Below, one piece after another: positions 1 through 7,158 of a stretch of 21,685 nucleotides of DNA (position 1 is the first letter of the stretch; each line of letters opens with the position of its first letter). This DNA comes from Rhodoferax sp. (lineage in GTDB: Bacteria; Pseudomonadota; Gammaproteobacteria; Burkholderiales; Burkholderiaceae_C), in the NCBI GenBank assembly GCA_030833685.1, contig JAURGS010000016.1, forward strand, positions 1 to 21,685, in the 5' to 3' direction. The translations under genes and the position numbers were made by a program. The notes beneath the pieces are model-generated. The model was given only the letters and a program-made list of their open reading frames with translations, was not told where the DNA came from and made no database searches.

Positions 1-231
1 CGCAACTCTCGGCGCCACTGCCTGCAGTATTCCCGTAAACAAGAGCATGACGCTGACGTAATAACTGCTTCCAATGGCCACGCCAGCCAGATCGGCTGTT
101 CCATAGCGTCCAGCAATCACGGTGTCGGCAATCATCATGCCCATGGACAGGAGGTGGGCCACGAAATTGGGCCAGGCCTGCGCAATAAGCTGGCGCGCGA
201 TCGCAGCCGTTGAGGGCAATAGTTGGGGCAT
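1..231 (-). CDS. MATE family efflux transporter, N-terminal part (cut by window edge)
   Basis: The first 77 codons of a multidrug and toxin extrusion (MATE/NorM-type) membrane transporter are present; the gene continues beyond base 1. MATE proteins export cationic compounds in exchange for H+ or Na+ across the inner membrane. The visible N-terminus has a short amphipathic stretch (ARQLIAQAWPNFVAHLLSMG) leading into a first membrane helix, then the typical MATE run ADTVIAGRYGTADLAGVAIG, followed by a second hydrophobic helix (YYVSVMLLFTGILQAVAPR). The ATG at 231 gives the usual MATE start, with the first helix about 15 residues in. A candidate terminator for upstream minus-strand transcription lies about 34 bp before the ATG, so the gene probably has its own promoter or depends on read-through. 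The substrate cannot be inferred. Confidence 0.85.
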   Translation of the reverse strand, partial: MPQLLPSTAAIARQLIAQAWPNFVAHLLSMGMMIADTVIAGRYGTADLAGVAIGSSYYVSVMLLFTGILQAVAPRVA

Positions 232-489
232 GTTTTATTCGCGGAGTAACCACGCCCCAGTATGAAAAAAAGTCCGCGCTAAGGCGTGCGACATGGCCCC
301 AGTGTATTCACACCTCAGTACCCAAAAACCTGTATGCGCACACCAGAGCTGCGCCGCTTAAATGAGATAGGCTCGCTTTGAGCTGTTCTTCAACCCATGA
401 TTGAAAGGCCCTGCTGCGCACAATGAATGCCCCACCACAAGCACTCAAGCGGCTGGTCATCAATCGAGCGTGTGGGTCTGGGCTGCAGC
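232..489. other. Intergenic stretch without a convincing gene
   Basis: Apart from the candidate terminator at 265-292 nothing clear is seen. A 61-codon minus-strand frame at 308-493 would need a TTG start overlapping the stop of the DUF3330-like gene. It has no recognisable motif, so it is not called. Confidence 0.5.
265..292 (-). terminator. Candidate rho-independent terminator
   Basis: Read on the minus strand, an imperfect hairpin (bases 292 to 272; arms GTCGCACGC and GCGCGGAC around a CTTA loop, 7 pairs with one mismatch and one bulge) runs straight into seven T residues (271 to 265). It would end transcripts from the small DUF3330-like gene before the MATE gene. The stem is imperfect and the location close to the MATE start is unusual, so the call is tentative. 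Confidence 0.4.
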
Positions 490-687
490 TCAAGACTTTG
501 GCTTAGAGGCCTGTTGCGCTTGGTCTTGCTTGATTTTTTTCTGCCACAGGTCGTAGCACTGCGCGCCACAAAAATGCACAAAGTACTCCACCGCCTCAGG
601 CACTTGAGCCTCCGAGGCCGGAATCTGCTTGGCACACACCTCGCAGCTGACCAGTGGGTTGTTGCTGGTATCGGTCGGGGTGGTCAT
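490..687 (-). CDS. Small cysteine-rich DUF3330-like protein
   Basis: This 65-residue protein of unknown function has two cysteine pairs, C15-x2-C18 (SCEVC) and C40-x3-C44 (FCGAQC), followed by Y45, D46 and W48. This pattern is typical of the DUF3330 family and suggests a small treble-clef or TRASH-like metal (zinc) site. The C-terminal 15 residues are charged and Q/K-rich, probably disordered. A strong ribosome site (AAAGGAGA) sits 5-6 nt before the ATG at 687. It appears monocistronic: 118 bp separate it from the stop of the CoA-transferase gene upstream on the same strand. DUF3330-like proteins are, as I recall, often seen near mercury-resistance genes; none are visible here. The gene itself is well supported; its function is unknown. 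Confidence 0.8.
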   Translation of the reverse strand: MTTPTDTSNNPLVSCEVCAKQIPASEAQVPEAVEYFVHFCGAQCYDLWQKKIKQDQAQQASKPKS

Positions 688-805
688 GGGCTTCTCCTTT
701 GCTGGCTATGCGCACCGGTGCATGTCGGCGCGTGGCCCATCCTAACCCTTCAAGTCAACAGCTGGCCAGGCCATTACGCACGCTGCACCCCCGCCCGGGC
801 AGGAC

Positions 806-2041
806 TTAAGCCAAGGACTGCGGTGTAGCCACGGCGCCTATGTTGACCAGCTCGGCAATCTCGGCGCTGCTGTAACCAAACTCACCCAGCAACACCTCCG
901 TGTCTTGGCCTAGCGAGGGCGCGGCCCTGTCAATGCGTGTGGGCGTCTCCGAAAAATGAATCGGGCAGCCAAGGGTTTGCATCGAACCGAGTTGCGGATG
1001 CTGCACCGCCTGCACCATGCCACGCGCCAAAGTCTGCGGGTGACTCAAGGCCTGCCCAATGCTGTGCACAGGGCCAGCGGGCACGCCAGCGGCATCAAAC
1101 AAGGCAAGCCAGTGTGCACTGTCGTGTTGCACCAGCATCGCCTGCATTTGATCGACCAGCGCAGCACGGTTGCTCATGCGTGCTGTGTTGGTCTCAAAAC
1201 GCGGGTCACTTAGCCACTGCGGCTGCTGCAACGCGCGCGCAATCCGTTCCCAGTTGGACTGGTTGGCGCCACCAATATTGATCCAGCCATCGCGTGTTTG
1301 AAACGCTTGGTAAGGCGCGCTGAGCAGGTGCGCCGAGCCAGTGGGCCCCGGCGACTCACCGGTAGCAAAGTAACTGGCCGCCTGCCAGTAGGTTTGCTGC
1401 AAGGCCGCGTCCATCAAAGACGTCTCCACCATCTGCCCCTGCCCGGTTTTTAATTTGTGCGCGTAGGCGGCACAAATACCGGTAGCGGCCAGAATGCCAG
1501 CGCAAATATCCGCCACAGAATTGCCCGTCTTCACCGGCGCGCCACCGGGCTCGCCGGTGATGGACATCAAGCCTGCAAAGCCCTGGGCAATCAGATCAAA
1601 GCCGCCTTTGTCAGCGTAAGGGCCGGTGCGACCGTAACCTGAAATGGCGCAATAAATCAGGCCAGGGTTGACCGTCTTCAAAAAGTCATAGCCCAGACCC
1701 AGTTTTTCCAAGGTACCAACCCGGTAGTTCTCGGTCAGCACATCGGACTCTTTAACCATGCGCAGCAAAACAGACTTGCCCTCGGCCATCTTCAAATTAA
1801 CAGCCATGGCCCGCTTGTTGCGGTTCATCACCAAATACGGTGCGGAAACCCCGCGCAGGCGAGGCTCACGATAACCCCGAGAGTCGTCGCCGCCGGGCAA
1901 CTTCTCAACCTTGATGACATCGGCACCCATATCGGCCAGCAAAAGACCGCAAGTGGGGCCAGCCATGATCTGCGCCAGTTCCAGTACCCGCATACCTGCC
2001 AGCGGGCCAGTGTGTTTTGCTATAGGAGGGACTTGGCTCAT
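806..2041 (-). CDS. CaiB/BaiF (class III) CoA transferase
   Basis: A 411-residue family III CoA transferase, moving CoA between acyl-CoA and a free carboxylate in the cytoplasm. The N-terminus has the hallmark PLAGMRVLELAQIMAGP (13-29), then LADMGADVIKVE (35-46). The segment GYGRTGPYADKGGFDLIAQ (135-153) carries the conserved Asp (about D149) that forms the aspartyl-CoA anhydride in this family. The GEP segment of the glycine loop and VETSLMDAAL follow. Length is normal (about 380-410). The open frame extends back to 2161, but that would overlap the upstream crotonase gene; ATG 2041 puts the family start right and leaves a 19-nt gap. It is the last gene of the likely sga-dctPQM-crotonase-CoA-transferase operon. 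Donor and acceptor acids are not predictable. Family members include formyl-CoA, succinyl-CoA:(R)-benzylsuccinate, itaconate- and glutarate-type transferases, as well as racemases. Confidence 0.9.
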   Translation of the reverse strand: MSQVPPIAKHTGPLAGMRVLELAQIMAGPTCGLLLADMGADVIKVEKLPGGDDSRGYREPRLRGVSAPYLVMNRNKRAMAVNLKMAEGKSVLLRMVKESDVLTENYRVGTLEKLGLGYDFLKTVNPGLIYCAISGYGRTGPYADKGGFDLIAQGFAGLMSITGEPGGAPVKTGNSVADICAGILAATGICAAYAHKLKTGQGQMVETSLMDAALQQTYWQAASYFATGESPGPTGSAHLLSAPYQAFQTRDGWINIGGANQSNWERIARALQQPQWLSDPRFETNTARMSNRAALVDQMQAMLVQHDSAHWLALFDAAGVPAGPVHSIGQALSHPQTLARGMVQAVQHPQLGSMQTLGCPIHFSETPTRIDRAAPSLGQDTEVLLGEFGYSSAEIAELVNIGAVATPQSLA

Positions 2042-2060
2042 GCTCTGGCCAATGGGCGCC

Positions 2061-2840
2061 TTATCGGCCGCGCCACTGCGGTGGGCGTTTGTCGACAAAA
2101 GCCTGGACACCTTCGTGAAAGTCATCGCTGGTGTAACAACGCACCACCAGATCATCACCATCGGGCAACTGCGAATTGATCAGGCGCTGCAAGCCCGTCT
2201 TCATCGCGCTTTGCGTCACCGGCGCCAGGGAACTTAAGCGTTGGCACAGCGCATCCACAGCGCCTTCGAGTGCATCCGCTGAGCAGACCTGCTCCAGGTA
2301 GCCACAAGCCAGAGCCTCTTGGGCATCGATCAGCTGCGCCAGAAGCAGCATGCGTTTGGTGCGCTGATGACCAAATGCGCGCTCAAGGCGCGCCAGGTTG
2401 GACATGGCCAGACAATTGCCCAGGGTCCTGGCAATCGGCACGCCCATTCGCGTGCCTTCCCGTGCAACGCGAAAGTCGCAGGCCGTGGCAATCGCCAGGC
2501 CGCCGCCCACAGCCCAGCCCTCTAACACCGCCACGGTGGGCATCGGCAGGGCTTCCAGTGCCCCCATCACCGCGTTGATGCGCGCCTCATAGGCCAGCGC
2601 GTCCTCGCCCGTGCGGAAAGTTTTGAACTGCTCAATGTCGGTGCCCGCGACAAAGGCCTCGCCACCGGCGCCGCGAAACACCACCACTCGCACGCCAGCA
2701 TCTTCTCGCAGCTGATCACAAATGGCTTTAAGCTGCGAATACATGTGCCAGGTCATGGCGTTGCGGGCTTGTGGTCGATCAAACACCACCCGCGCCACGC
2801 CATCCTCGATGCGCAAATGAACCTGACCGGCCTCGCCCAT
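2061..2840 (-). CDS. Crotonase-fold (enoyl-CoA hydratase/isomerase family) protein, non-canonical active site
   Basis: A 259-residue crotonase superfamily protein. Visible family marks: VVFDRPQARNAM (about 18-29), the oxyanion-hole stretches FVAGTDIEQF (63-72, in place of FSAGADL) and GWAVGGGLAIATACDFRVA (108-126), and C-terminal FHEGVQAFVDKRPPQWRGR. In true hydratases two Glu residues act (E144 and E164 in rat mitochondrial enzyme). Here the aligned positions are A116 (GGGLAIA for GGGCELA) and I136 (GVPIARTLG for GQPEILLG), so ordinary water addition is unlikely. The product may be an isomerase, decarboxylase, hydrolase or other variant. ATG 2840 is preceded directly by an in-frame GTG at 2843; neither has a strong ribosome site. 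It lies between dctM (51-nt gap) and the CoA transferase (19-nt gap), which fits an acyl-CoA substrate made by the latter. Confidence 0.85.
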   Translation of the reverse strand: MGEAGQVHLRIEDGVARVVFDRPQARNAMTWHMYSQLKAICDQLREDAGVRVVVFRGAGGEAFVAGTDIEQFKTFRTGEDALAYEARINAVMGALEALPMPTVAVLEGWAVGGGLAIATACDFRVAREGTRMGVPIARTLGNCLAMSNLARLERAFGHQRTKRMLLLAQLIDAQEALACGYLEQVCSADALEGAVDALCQRLSSLAPVTQSAMKTGLQRLINSQLPDGDDLVVRCYTSDDFHEGVQAFVDKRPPQWRGR

Positions 2841-2894
2841 CACCGTGCACCCACAGGCAACATCGCAGCAGTCATGACCAACTCAGCGCGACAG

Positions 2895-4181
2895 TCAACG
2901 GTAAAACAGCTCAACCAGAGCCAGACCGGTATACGGCACATAGGTCACCAGCATCAAAACGGCAAACAAAATGCCGATGAACCAGACATTAACCCGGGAG
3001 ACCTCCCAGACCGAGGCCTTGGCAATCGAGGAGGCCACCATCAGCACACTGGCCACTGGTGGTGTCTGCTGACCAATGCCCAAGTTGATCGTCACGATCA
3101 GTCCGAAATGCACCGGGTCGATGCCCACGGCGCGTACCAGCGGCATGACGATCGGGATCACCAGAATGATCGCAGCGGCAGAGTGCAGGAACATCCCCAG
3201 AAACAAAAACACCACATTAAGCAAGGCCAGTACCACCCATTTGTTGGACGTGAATTCAGAGACGGCCTTGGCCAAAGCCTGGGGCGCTTGCACCTCAGTG
3301 AGGTAACTGCCCAGCAAGGCGCTGGTGGCCACCAGCAGCATGACCACCGCAGTCTGCACACCGCCTTCCATTGCCGCTGCACGCAAGTGCTTGAGGTCAA
3401 GCTCTCGGTAAATCACCATGCCGACAAACATGGCTGCCAGCACCGCCAGCGCAGCACCCTCCGTGGCAGTAACCACGCCGCCAAAAATGCCGCCCAAAAT
3501 AATGATTGGCAGCAAAAACGCCCACAGCGCCTCGCGTCCGGTTTTCAGCACGCGCTGCATGGAAAAGCGCTCGTCCTTGGGCAGGTTGTAGCGCCGCGCC
3601 AGATAACTGGCCATGCCCATCAGGCCGGCAGCGCCAATCAAGCCCGGAACGATGCCAGCCACAAACATCTGAACCACCGAGGTTTCGGCCATCACCGCGT
3701 ACAAAATCATCGGGATCGATGGCGGAATGATCACGGCAAGCGTTGCCGCAGAAGACATGGCGGCTGCCGCATAAGGCCCGGGATAGCCCTTTTTCTTCAT
3801 ACCAGGGATCAGAATCGAGCCCAGGGCGGCCACATCGGCCACCGCCGAACCCGAGATCTCGGCAAAAAACAGCGAGGACCCGATGGAGACATGCGCCAAG
3901 CCTCCGCGCACCCAGCCAAACAGCGAGGACGCAAAAGCAATCAGGCGCTGGGAAATCCCCGACGAGTTCATGATCGCGCCAGCCAGAATGAACAGCGGAA
4001 TCGCCAGCAGGGGAAAGTTGGTGGCGCCGTTGTAGACCACCAGCGCCATATTGGGCAAAGACTCCAGCCCTTGGCTGCTCAGCATGGCAACCACCGCAAC
4101 AATTCCCAGCGAAACGGCAATGGGCACGTTAATCAGCACCAGCAAAAGCACAGCACCAAAGAGGATCAGCATGGTTGACAT
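2895..4181 (-). CDS. dctM: TRAP transporter large permease subunit DctM
   Basis: A 428-residue, highly hydrophobic protein of about 12 membrane helices, the sodium-coupled transport subunit of a tripartite ATP-independent periplasmic (TRAP) system. Family signatures include the N-terminal helix LILFGAVLLLVLINVPIAVSLG, the run PLLAIPLFILAGAIMNSSGIS, the segment GSAVADVAALGSILIPGMKKKGY and the region AATLAVIIPPSIPMILYAVMAETSVVQMFVAGIVPGL. Near the C-terminus comes MFLHSAAAIILVIPIVMPLVRAVGIDPVHFG. The frame remains open to 4340, but that N-terminal extension is the antisense-like coding of dctQ; the ATG at 4181 gives the normal DctM start, 20 nt after the dctQ stop. It works with the DctQ and DctP proteins encoded immediately upstream. 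Substrate unknown; a carboxylic acid is usual. Confidence 0.93.
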   Translation of the reverse strand: MSTMLILFGAVLLLVLINVPIAVSLGIVAVVAMLSSQGLESLPNMALVVYNGATNFPLLAIPLFILAGAIMNSSGISQRLIAFASSLFGWVRGGLAHVSIGSSLFFAEISGSAVADVAALGSILIPGMKKKGYPGPYAAAAMSSAATLAVIIPPSIPMILYAVMAETSVVQMFVAGIVPGLIGAAGLMGMASYLARRYNLPKDERFSMQRVLKTGREALWAFLLPIIILGGIFGGVVTATEGAALAVLAAMFVGMVIYRELDLKHLRAAAMEGGVQTAVVMLLVATSALLGSYLTEVQAPQALAKAVSEFTSNKWVVLALLNVVFLFLGMFLHSAAAIILVIPIVMPLVRAVGIDPVHFGLIVTINLGIGQQTPPVASVLMVASSIAKASVWEVSRVNVWFIGILFAVLMLVTYVPYTGLALVELFYR

Positions 4182-4201
4182 AAGCGATGGACCCGGTTGT
4201 G

Positions 4202-4702
4202 TCAGTGCTGGCCTGGTGCCAGCGATTCGCGAGCCTGAATCGGTTGGCGCAGCAGCTCCACCAAGTTCATGCCTTCGGCGATCAGAATCAGCGCGCTTGA
4301 AATCGGGATCACCGACTGCACGAAAGCCATCGGCACCCACGGTAGGCTAACCAGGGTGTCGGTCATCAGAATCGGCAGGATGGAAGCACCCACCCACGCC
4401 ATTAACGCGAAAAATGCAATAACCAACACCTGGCTGAAAATGCCAATGGCGCGGCGCGGCCCAGGCGGAAGTTGCTCGACCACCTCAGGGCAGCCGATAT
4501 GGCCTCGCTTGACCGAGGCCAGGGCTGACCCATAAAAGGTCAGCCAGGCCAGCAACACCGAGGCCACTTCGTCGTACCAGACCAATGATTCGCCCATGGT
4601 GCGAAACACGATGCCCAGGGTGACCTCGCCGGCCAACACCACCATCAGCAAAAGCACTACCCATTCGAGCGCTTTTTCATAACGGCGGCGAAATAGATCC
4701 AT
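4202..4702 (-). CDS. dctQ: TRAP transporter small permease subunit DctQ
   Basis: A 166-residue four-helix membrane protein, the small subunit joining the DctP-bound substrate to DctM. It begins MDLFRRRYEKALEW, then helix 1 (VVLLLMVVLAGEVTLGIVFR), the conserved periplasmic/linker motif VWYDEVASVLLAWLTFYGSALASVKRGHIG, helix 3 (IFSQVLVIAFFALMAWVGASIL) and helix 4 (FVQSVIPISSALILIAEGMNLV). Two starts are possible. ATG 4702 has GAGG 5 nt upstream and fits the family N-terminus. ATG 4738 adds 12 hydrophilic residues with A/T-rich third positions and has GGAG 7 nt upstream. I prefer 4702 but cannot exclude 4738. A hairpin (4704-4736) covers the ribosome site of the inner start. The gene is 51 nt after dctP (15 nt with the longer start). 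Confidence 0.88.
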   Translation of the reverse strand: MDLFRRRYEKALEWVVLLLMVVLAGEVTLGIVFRTMGESLVWYDEVASVLLAWLTFYGSALASVKRGHIGCPEVVEQLPPGPRRAIGIFSQVLVIAFFALMAWVGASILPILMTDTLVSLPWVPMAFVQSVIPISSALILIAEGMNLVELLRQPIQARESLAPGQH

Positions 4703-4703
4703 A

Positions 4704-4736
4704 GAGCCCTCTTCAAGGCCTGTTGCGTGAGGGCTC
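4704..4736 (-). promoter_or_regulatory. Inverted repeat overlapping the dctQ ribosome site
   Basis: GAGCCCTC (4736-4729 read on the minus strand) and GAGGGCTC (4711-4704) form a perfect 8-bp stem with a 17-nt loop in the dctP-dctQ gap. The 3' arm contains the GAGGG of the preferred dctQ ribosome site and ends 1 nt before its ATG (4702). Folding would hide that site and could keep DctQ below DctP. Chance repeats of this size do occur in 20 kb, so the role is inferred. Confidence 0.4.
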
Positions 4737-4753
4737 ATCAGTGGACTCCGCGT

Positions 4754-5773
4754 TTACTTGCCCAGGGCGACAGCCTTGTCGATCAGGGCCTTTGCGCCCT
4801 TGACATCAGTGCCAAACTCCTCATAGATCGCACCGCTGGCGGCGATAAAGGCGTTCTTGTCGACCTCATTGACCTGGATGCCGGCGGCCTTGAGCTTGCC
4901 CAACAGTTCAGTTTCGGCCTTCTCGGCGGATTGGTAAACAAAAGCCTGGGTTTCTTTGGCCGTGTCTTCCAGCACTTTGCGCACATCAGCGGGCAGGCTC
5001 TCATATTTGCGCGAACCCACGGTCAGGTAGGCCGGTGTGTACACATGGCCTGAGAGAGACAGAAACTTCTGCACCTCATGCAGCTTGGCTGAGTAAATCT
5101 GGGTAAAGGGATTTTCCTGACCATCCATCACCCCGGTCTGCAGCGCCGTGAACAGCTCAGAAAACTTCATCGGGCTGGGGTTGGCACCGTAGGTCTGGAA
5201 CATCTTCACGCGCCATTTGCCTTCGGGCACACGCAGCTTGATGCCCTTGAGATCATCCGGTGACTTGATTGGCCGTTTGTTATTGGTGATGTGGCGATAA
5301 CCGTTTTCCCACACCGCCAGGACTTTCAGGCCTTTTTTCTCGATGGCCGGTGCAATGCCGGGCCAGAACACGTCTTTTTCGATGCGTGCCATGTGCCCGC
5401 GGTCTTTCACAATGTAGGGCATCTCAAACATGCCCACCAGGTCCACCTCAGAAGACATCACCGTGGAGGGCAAAGCCATGTCCATGGTGCCAAGCTTGAG
5501 CTTTTGAATCATTTCCTTGTCGCCACCGAGTTGGCTCGAGCCATATACCACGACCTTGGCTTTGTTGCCGAGTTTGGCATTGGCACGCTTGGCAAACTCG
5601 TCTGCACTGATCTGAAACAGCGAGCCAGGCTCGCCGACGTGGCCAAGCTTGATTTCAGTCTGCGCCTGCACACCGAGTGCGAACGCGCCCAGGGCACCCG
5701 CAACGACAGACTTCAGGCCCCAATGCTTGAGGCCCAGCACAAAAGCGCCCGTCTTAAATGAACCACTTTTCAT
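4754..5773 (-). CDS. dctP: TRAP transporter substrate-binding protein DctP
   Basis: A 339-residue periplasmic solute receptor of the DctP family that captures the substrate and delivers it to DctQM. A classical Sec signal peptide is visible: basic start, hydrophobic core (SVVAGALGAFALG) and cleavage after VQA at about residue 37, leaving QTEIKLGHVGEPGS. Family marks include FAKRANAKLGNKAKVVVYGSSQLGGDKEMIQKLKLGTMDMAL, the carboxylate-binding arginine of LKGIKLRVPEG (about R181), and FSELFTALQTGVMDGQENP (about 204-222) with the conserved QENP. The start at 5773 is set by AAAGGAGA 4 nt upstream; an in-frame codon at 5851 lies inside the aminotransferase gene end and is rejected. It sits 74 nt after the aminotransferase gene, first of the dctPQM set. 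The intact binding arginine makes an organic acid ligand likely. Confidence 0.93.
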   Translation of the reverse strand: MKSGSFKTGAFVLGLKHWGLKSVVAGALGAFALGVQAQTEIKLGHVGEPGSLFQISADEFAKRANAKLGNKAKVVVYGSSQLGGDKEMIQKLKLGTMDMALPSTVMSSEVDLVGMFEMPYIVKDRGHMARIEKDVFWPGIAPAIEKKGLKVLAVWENGYRHITNNKRPIKSPDDLKGIKLRVPEGKWRVKMFQTYGANPSPMKFSELFTALQTGVMDGQENPFTQIYSAKLHEVQKFLSLSGHVYTPAYLTVGSRKYESLPADVRKVLEDTAKETQAFVYQSAEKAETELLGKLKAAGIQVNEVDKNAFIAASGAIYEEFGTDVKGAKALIDKAVALGK

Positions 5774-5843
5774 GATGTCTCCTTTGTTGTCAGTTGAAAA
5801 AATAAACACGTGTTGAATCAACGCTTGCGCACTGTACTTCATG

Positions 5844-5865
5844 GCGCTCAAGCACGCTTGAGCGC
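5844..5865 (-). promoter_or_regulatory. Perfect 9-bp hairpin at the aminotransferase stop codon
   Basis: GCGCTCAAG and CTTGAGCGC flank a 4-nt loop and include the stop codon (TGA, 5850-5848) of the aminotransferase gene. No T-run follows directly, so it is not a standard terminator. It could slow RNA decay or processing and raise the yield of dctP relative to the upstream gene. In the 74-nt gap downstream there is also a 10-bp palindrome AACACGTGTT (5805-5814). Confidence 0.4.
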
Positions 5866-7077
5866 GGGAATCGGATTGGCAGAAAAATAGTCCATGGCAG
5901 CCTGAACACCGCTGGCTGCGAGCTTCACGCCCGAGACTTTCATGCCCATCTCACAAGCGGCGATCGCTGCAATCAAGGTCAGGTCATTGCAGTCACCCAG
6001 GTGACCGATGCGAAACATCTTGCCCTTGATTTTGCCCAGGCCTGTGCCCAAGGAGCAATCAAAGCGCTCATAAATCAACTGGCGCACGGCATCGGCGTCC
6101 ACACCCTCGGGCATCATCACCCCGGTCAGGATGGGCGAATAGGCCTGCGCATCCGCACACTGAATTTCCAGCCCCCAGGCCCGAACCGCCCGCTGTGCCC
6201 CTGCCGCCCAGCGCTGATGGCGAGCAAAGACCGCAGACAGGCCTTGGCCCAAAAGCATGTCACAGGCTTCGCTCAGGCCGTAGAGCAAATTGGTGTTGGG
6301 CGTGGTCGGCCAGTACCCGTTGCGGTTCATGTCGATGATCTCATCCCAGGCCCAGAACGCCTTGGGCAATTTGGCCTGTTTACTGGCCTCAATGGCCTTT
6401 GGGGATAAGGCATTGAGCCCGATCCCAGGGGGCAGCATCAGGCCTTTTTGAGAGCCGCTGATGGACACGTCCACGCCCCAGGCATCATGCTGGTAATCGG
6501 CTCCGGCCAGGCCTGAGATGGTGTCGACCAGCAGCAAGGCGGGGTGGCCGGCTGCATCGAGCGCCTGGCGCACAGCTGCGATATCGCTGGTCACGCCGGT
6601 AGAGGTTTCGTTATGAACCACGCACACGGCCTTGATGGCGTGAGCGCTGTCCTGGCGCAGTCGCTGCTCGATCAGATTGGCTTGAACCCCGTGGCGCCAG
6701 CTGCGTGGCACGCCACCATCTTCGCCCGGCATGGCAATGACTTCTGTCTGCAGACCCAGGCGTTTGGCCAGCTTGTTCCAGAGGAAGGCAAAGTGTCCGG
6801 TTTCATACATCAACACATGGTCACCGGGGCTCAAGGTGTTGACCAGGGCGGCCTCCCAGGCACCGGTACCCGATGAGGGGTAAATCATCACCGGATGTCG
6901 GGTCTGGAAAATCTTCTGGACATCCGCCAGCACCTTCAGCCCCAATTGGCCGAATTCAGGCCCGCGGTGGTCAATCGTGGGCAAGCTCATCGCCCTCAGA
7001 ATCCGGTCCGGCACGGGAGACGGCCCTGGAATTTGAAGGAAATGGCGACCGCTGGGGTGAAAGTCAAGCTGTGGCAT
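5848..7077 (-). CDS. sgaA: Serine-glyoxylate / alanine-glyoxylate class PLP aminotransferase
   Basis: A 409-residue class V, fold-type I aminotransferase of the SgaA/AGXT group, cytoplasmic, typically moving an amino group from serine, alanine or aspartate to glyoxylate. Visible marks: GRHFLQIPGPSPVPDRILRAM at the N-terminus (10-30), the PLP phosphate-binding SSGTGAWEA (68-76), VHNETSTG (154-161), the pyridine-contacting Asp of LLVDTISGLAGADY (D185), the Schiff-base lysine in SGSQKGLMLPPG (K211), WPTTPNTNLLYGL, and R357 in KGKMFRIGHLGD for substrate carboxylate. All key residues are present and length is normal. The ATG at 7077 has no clear ribosome site, but the N-terminus matches the family exactly. 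It is the first gene of the minus-strand operon, divergent from the GntR gene. The amino donor is not settled, so the sgaA symbol denotes family rather than proven activity. Confidence 0.88.
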   Translation of the reverse strand: MPQLDFHPSGRHFLQIPGPSPVPDRILRAMSLPTIDHRGPEFGQLGLKVLADVQKIFQTRHPVMIYPSSGTGAWEAALVNTLSPGDHVLMYETGHFAFLWNKLAKRLGLQTEVIAMPGEDGGVPRSWRHGVQANLIEQRLRQDSAHAIKAVCVVHNETSTGVTSDIAAVRQALDAAGHPALLLVDTISGLAGADYQHDAWGVDVSISGSQKGLMLPPGIGLNALSPKAIEASKQAKLPKAFWAWDEIIDMNRNGYWPTTPNTNLLYGLSEACDMLLGQGLSAVFARHQRWAAGAQRAVRAWGLEIQCADAQAYSPILTGVMMPEGVDADAVRQLIYERFDCSLGTGLGKIKGKMFRIGHLGDCNDLTLIAAIAACEMGMKVSGVKLAASGVQAAMDYFSANPIPALKRA

Positions 7078-7104
7078 GGGTAATTCAAAGACTGTTTCAA
7101 GCGC

Positions 7105-7121
7105 ATTTTTGCATGCAAACT
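7105..7121. promoter_or_regulatory. Operator-like site 1 in the divergent aminotransferase-gntR region
   Basis: ATTTTTGCATGCAAACT contains the perfect 12-bp palindrome TTTGCATGCAAA (7108-7119). It matches site 2 (7159-7175) at 14 of 17 positions. The location between two divergent transcription units, one starting with a GntR regulator gene, suggests an autoregulatory operator. Binding by that protein is inferred. Confidence 0.55.
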
Positions 7122-7158
7122 TAAAATTGCAACAGGGTTTCCCCTATATCCATCAAAA

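Noticed and set aside
308..493. 61-codon minus-strand frame downstream of the DUF3330-like gene
   Set aside because: It needs a TTG start overlapping the previous stop and shows no ribosome site or family motif.
427..828. 133-codon plus-strand frame across the DUF3330-like gene
   Set aside because: It overlaps the antisense of a well-supported small gene and shows no recognisable domain.
2042..2161. N-terminal extension of the CoA transferase
   Set aside because: These 40 codons lie within the crotonase coding region and precede the family start; ATG 2041 is better.
2745..4178. Long plus-strand open frame (477 codons) opposite dctM and the crotonase gene
   Set aside because: Its translation is rich in His, Gln, Asn and Arg with no domain. 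It is antisense to two clearly recognised genes whose codon bias keeps the opposite frame open.
4182..4340. N-terminal extension of DctM
   Set aside because: It lies inside dctQ and adds a charged segment not found in DctM; ATG 4181 fits the family.
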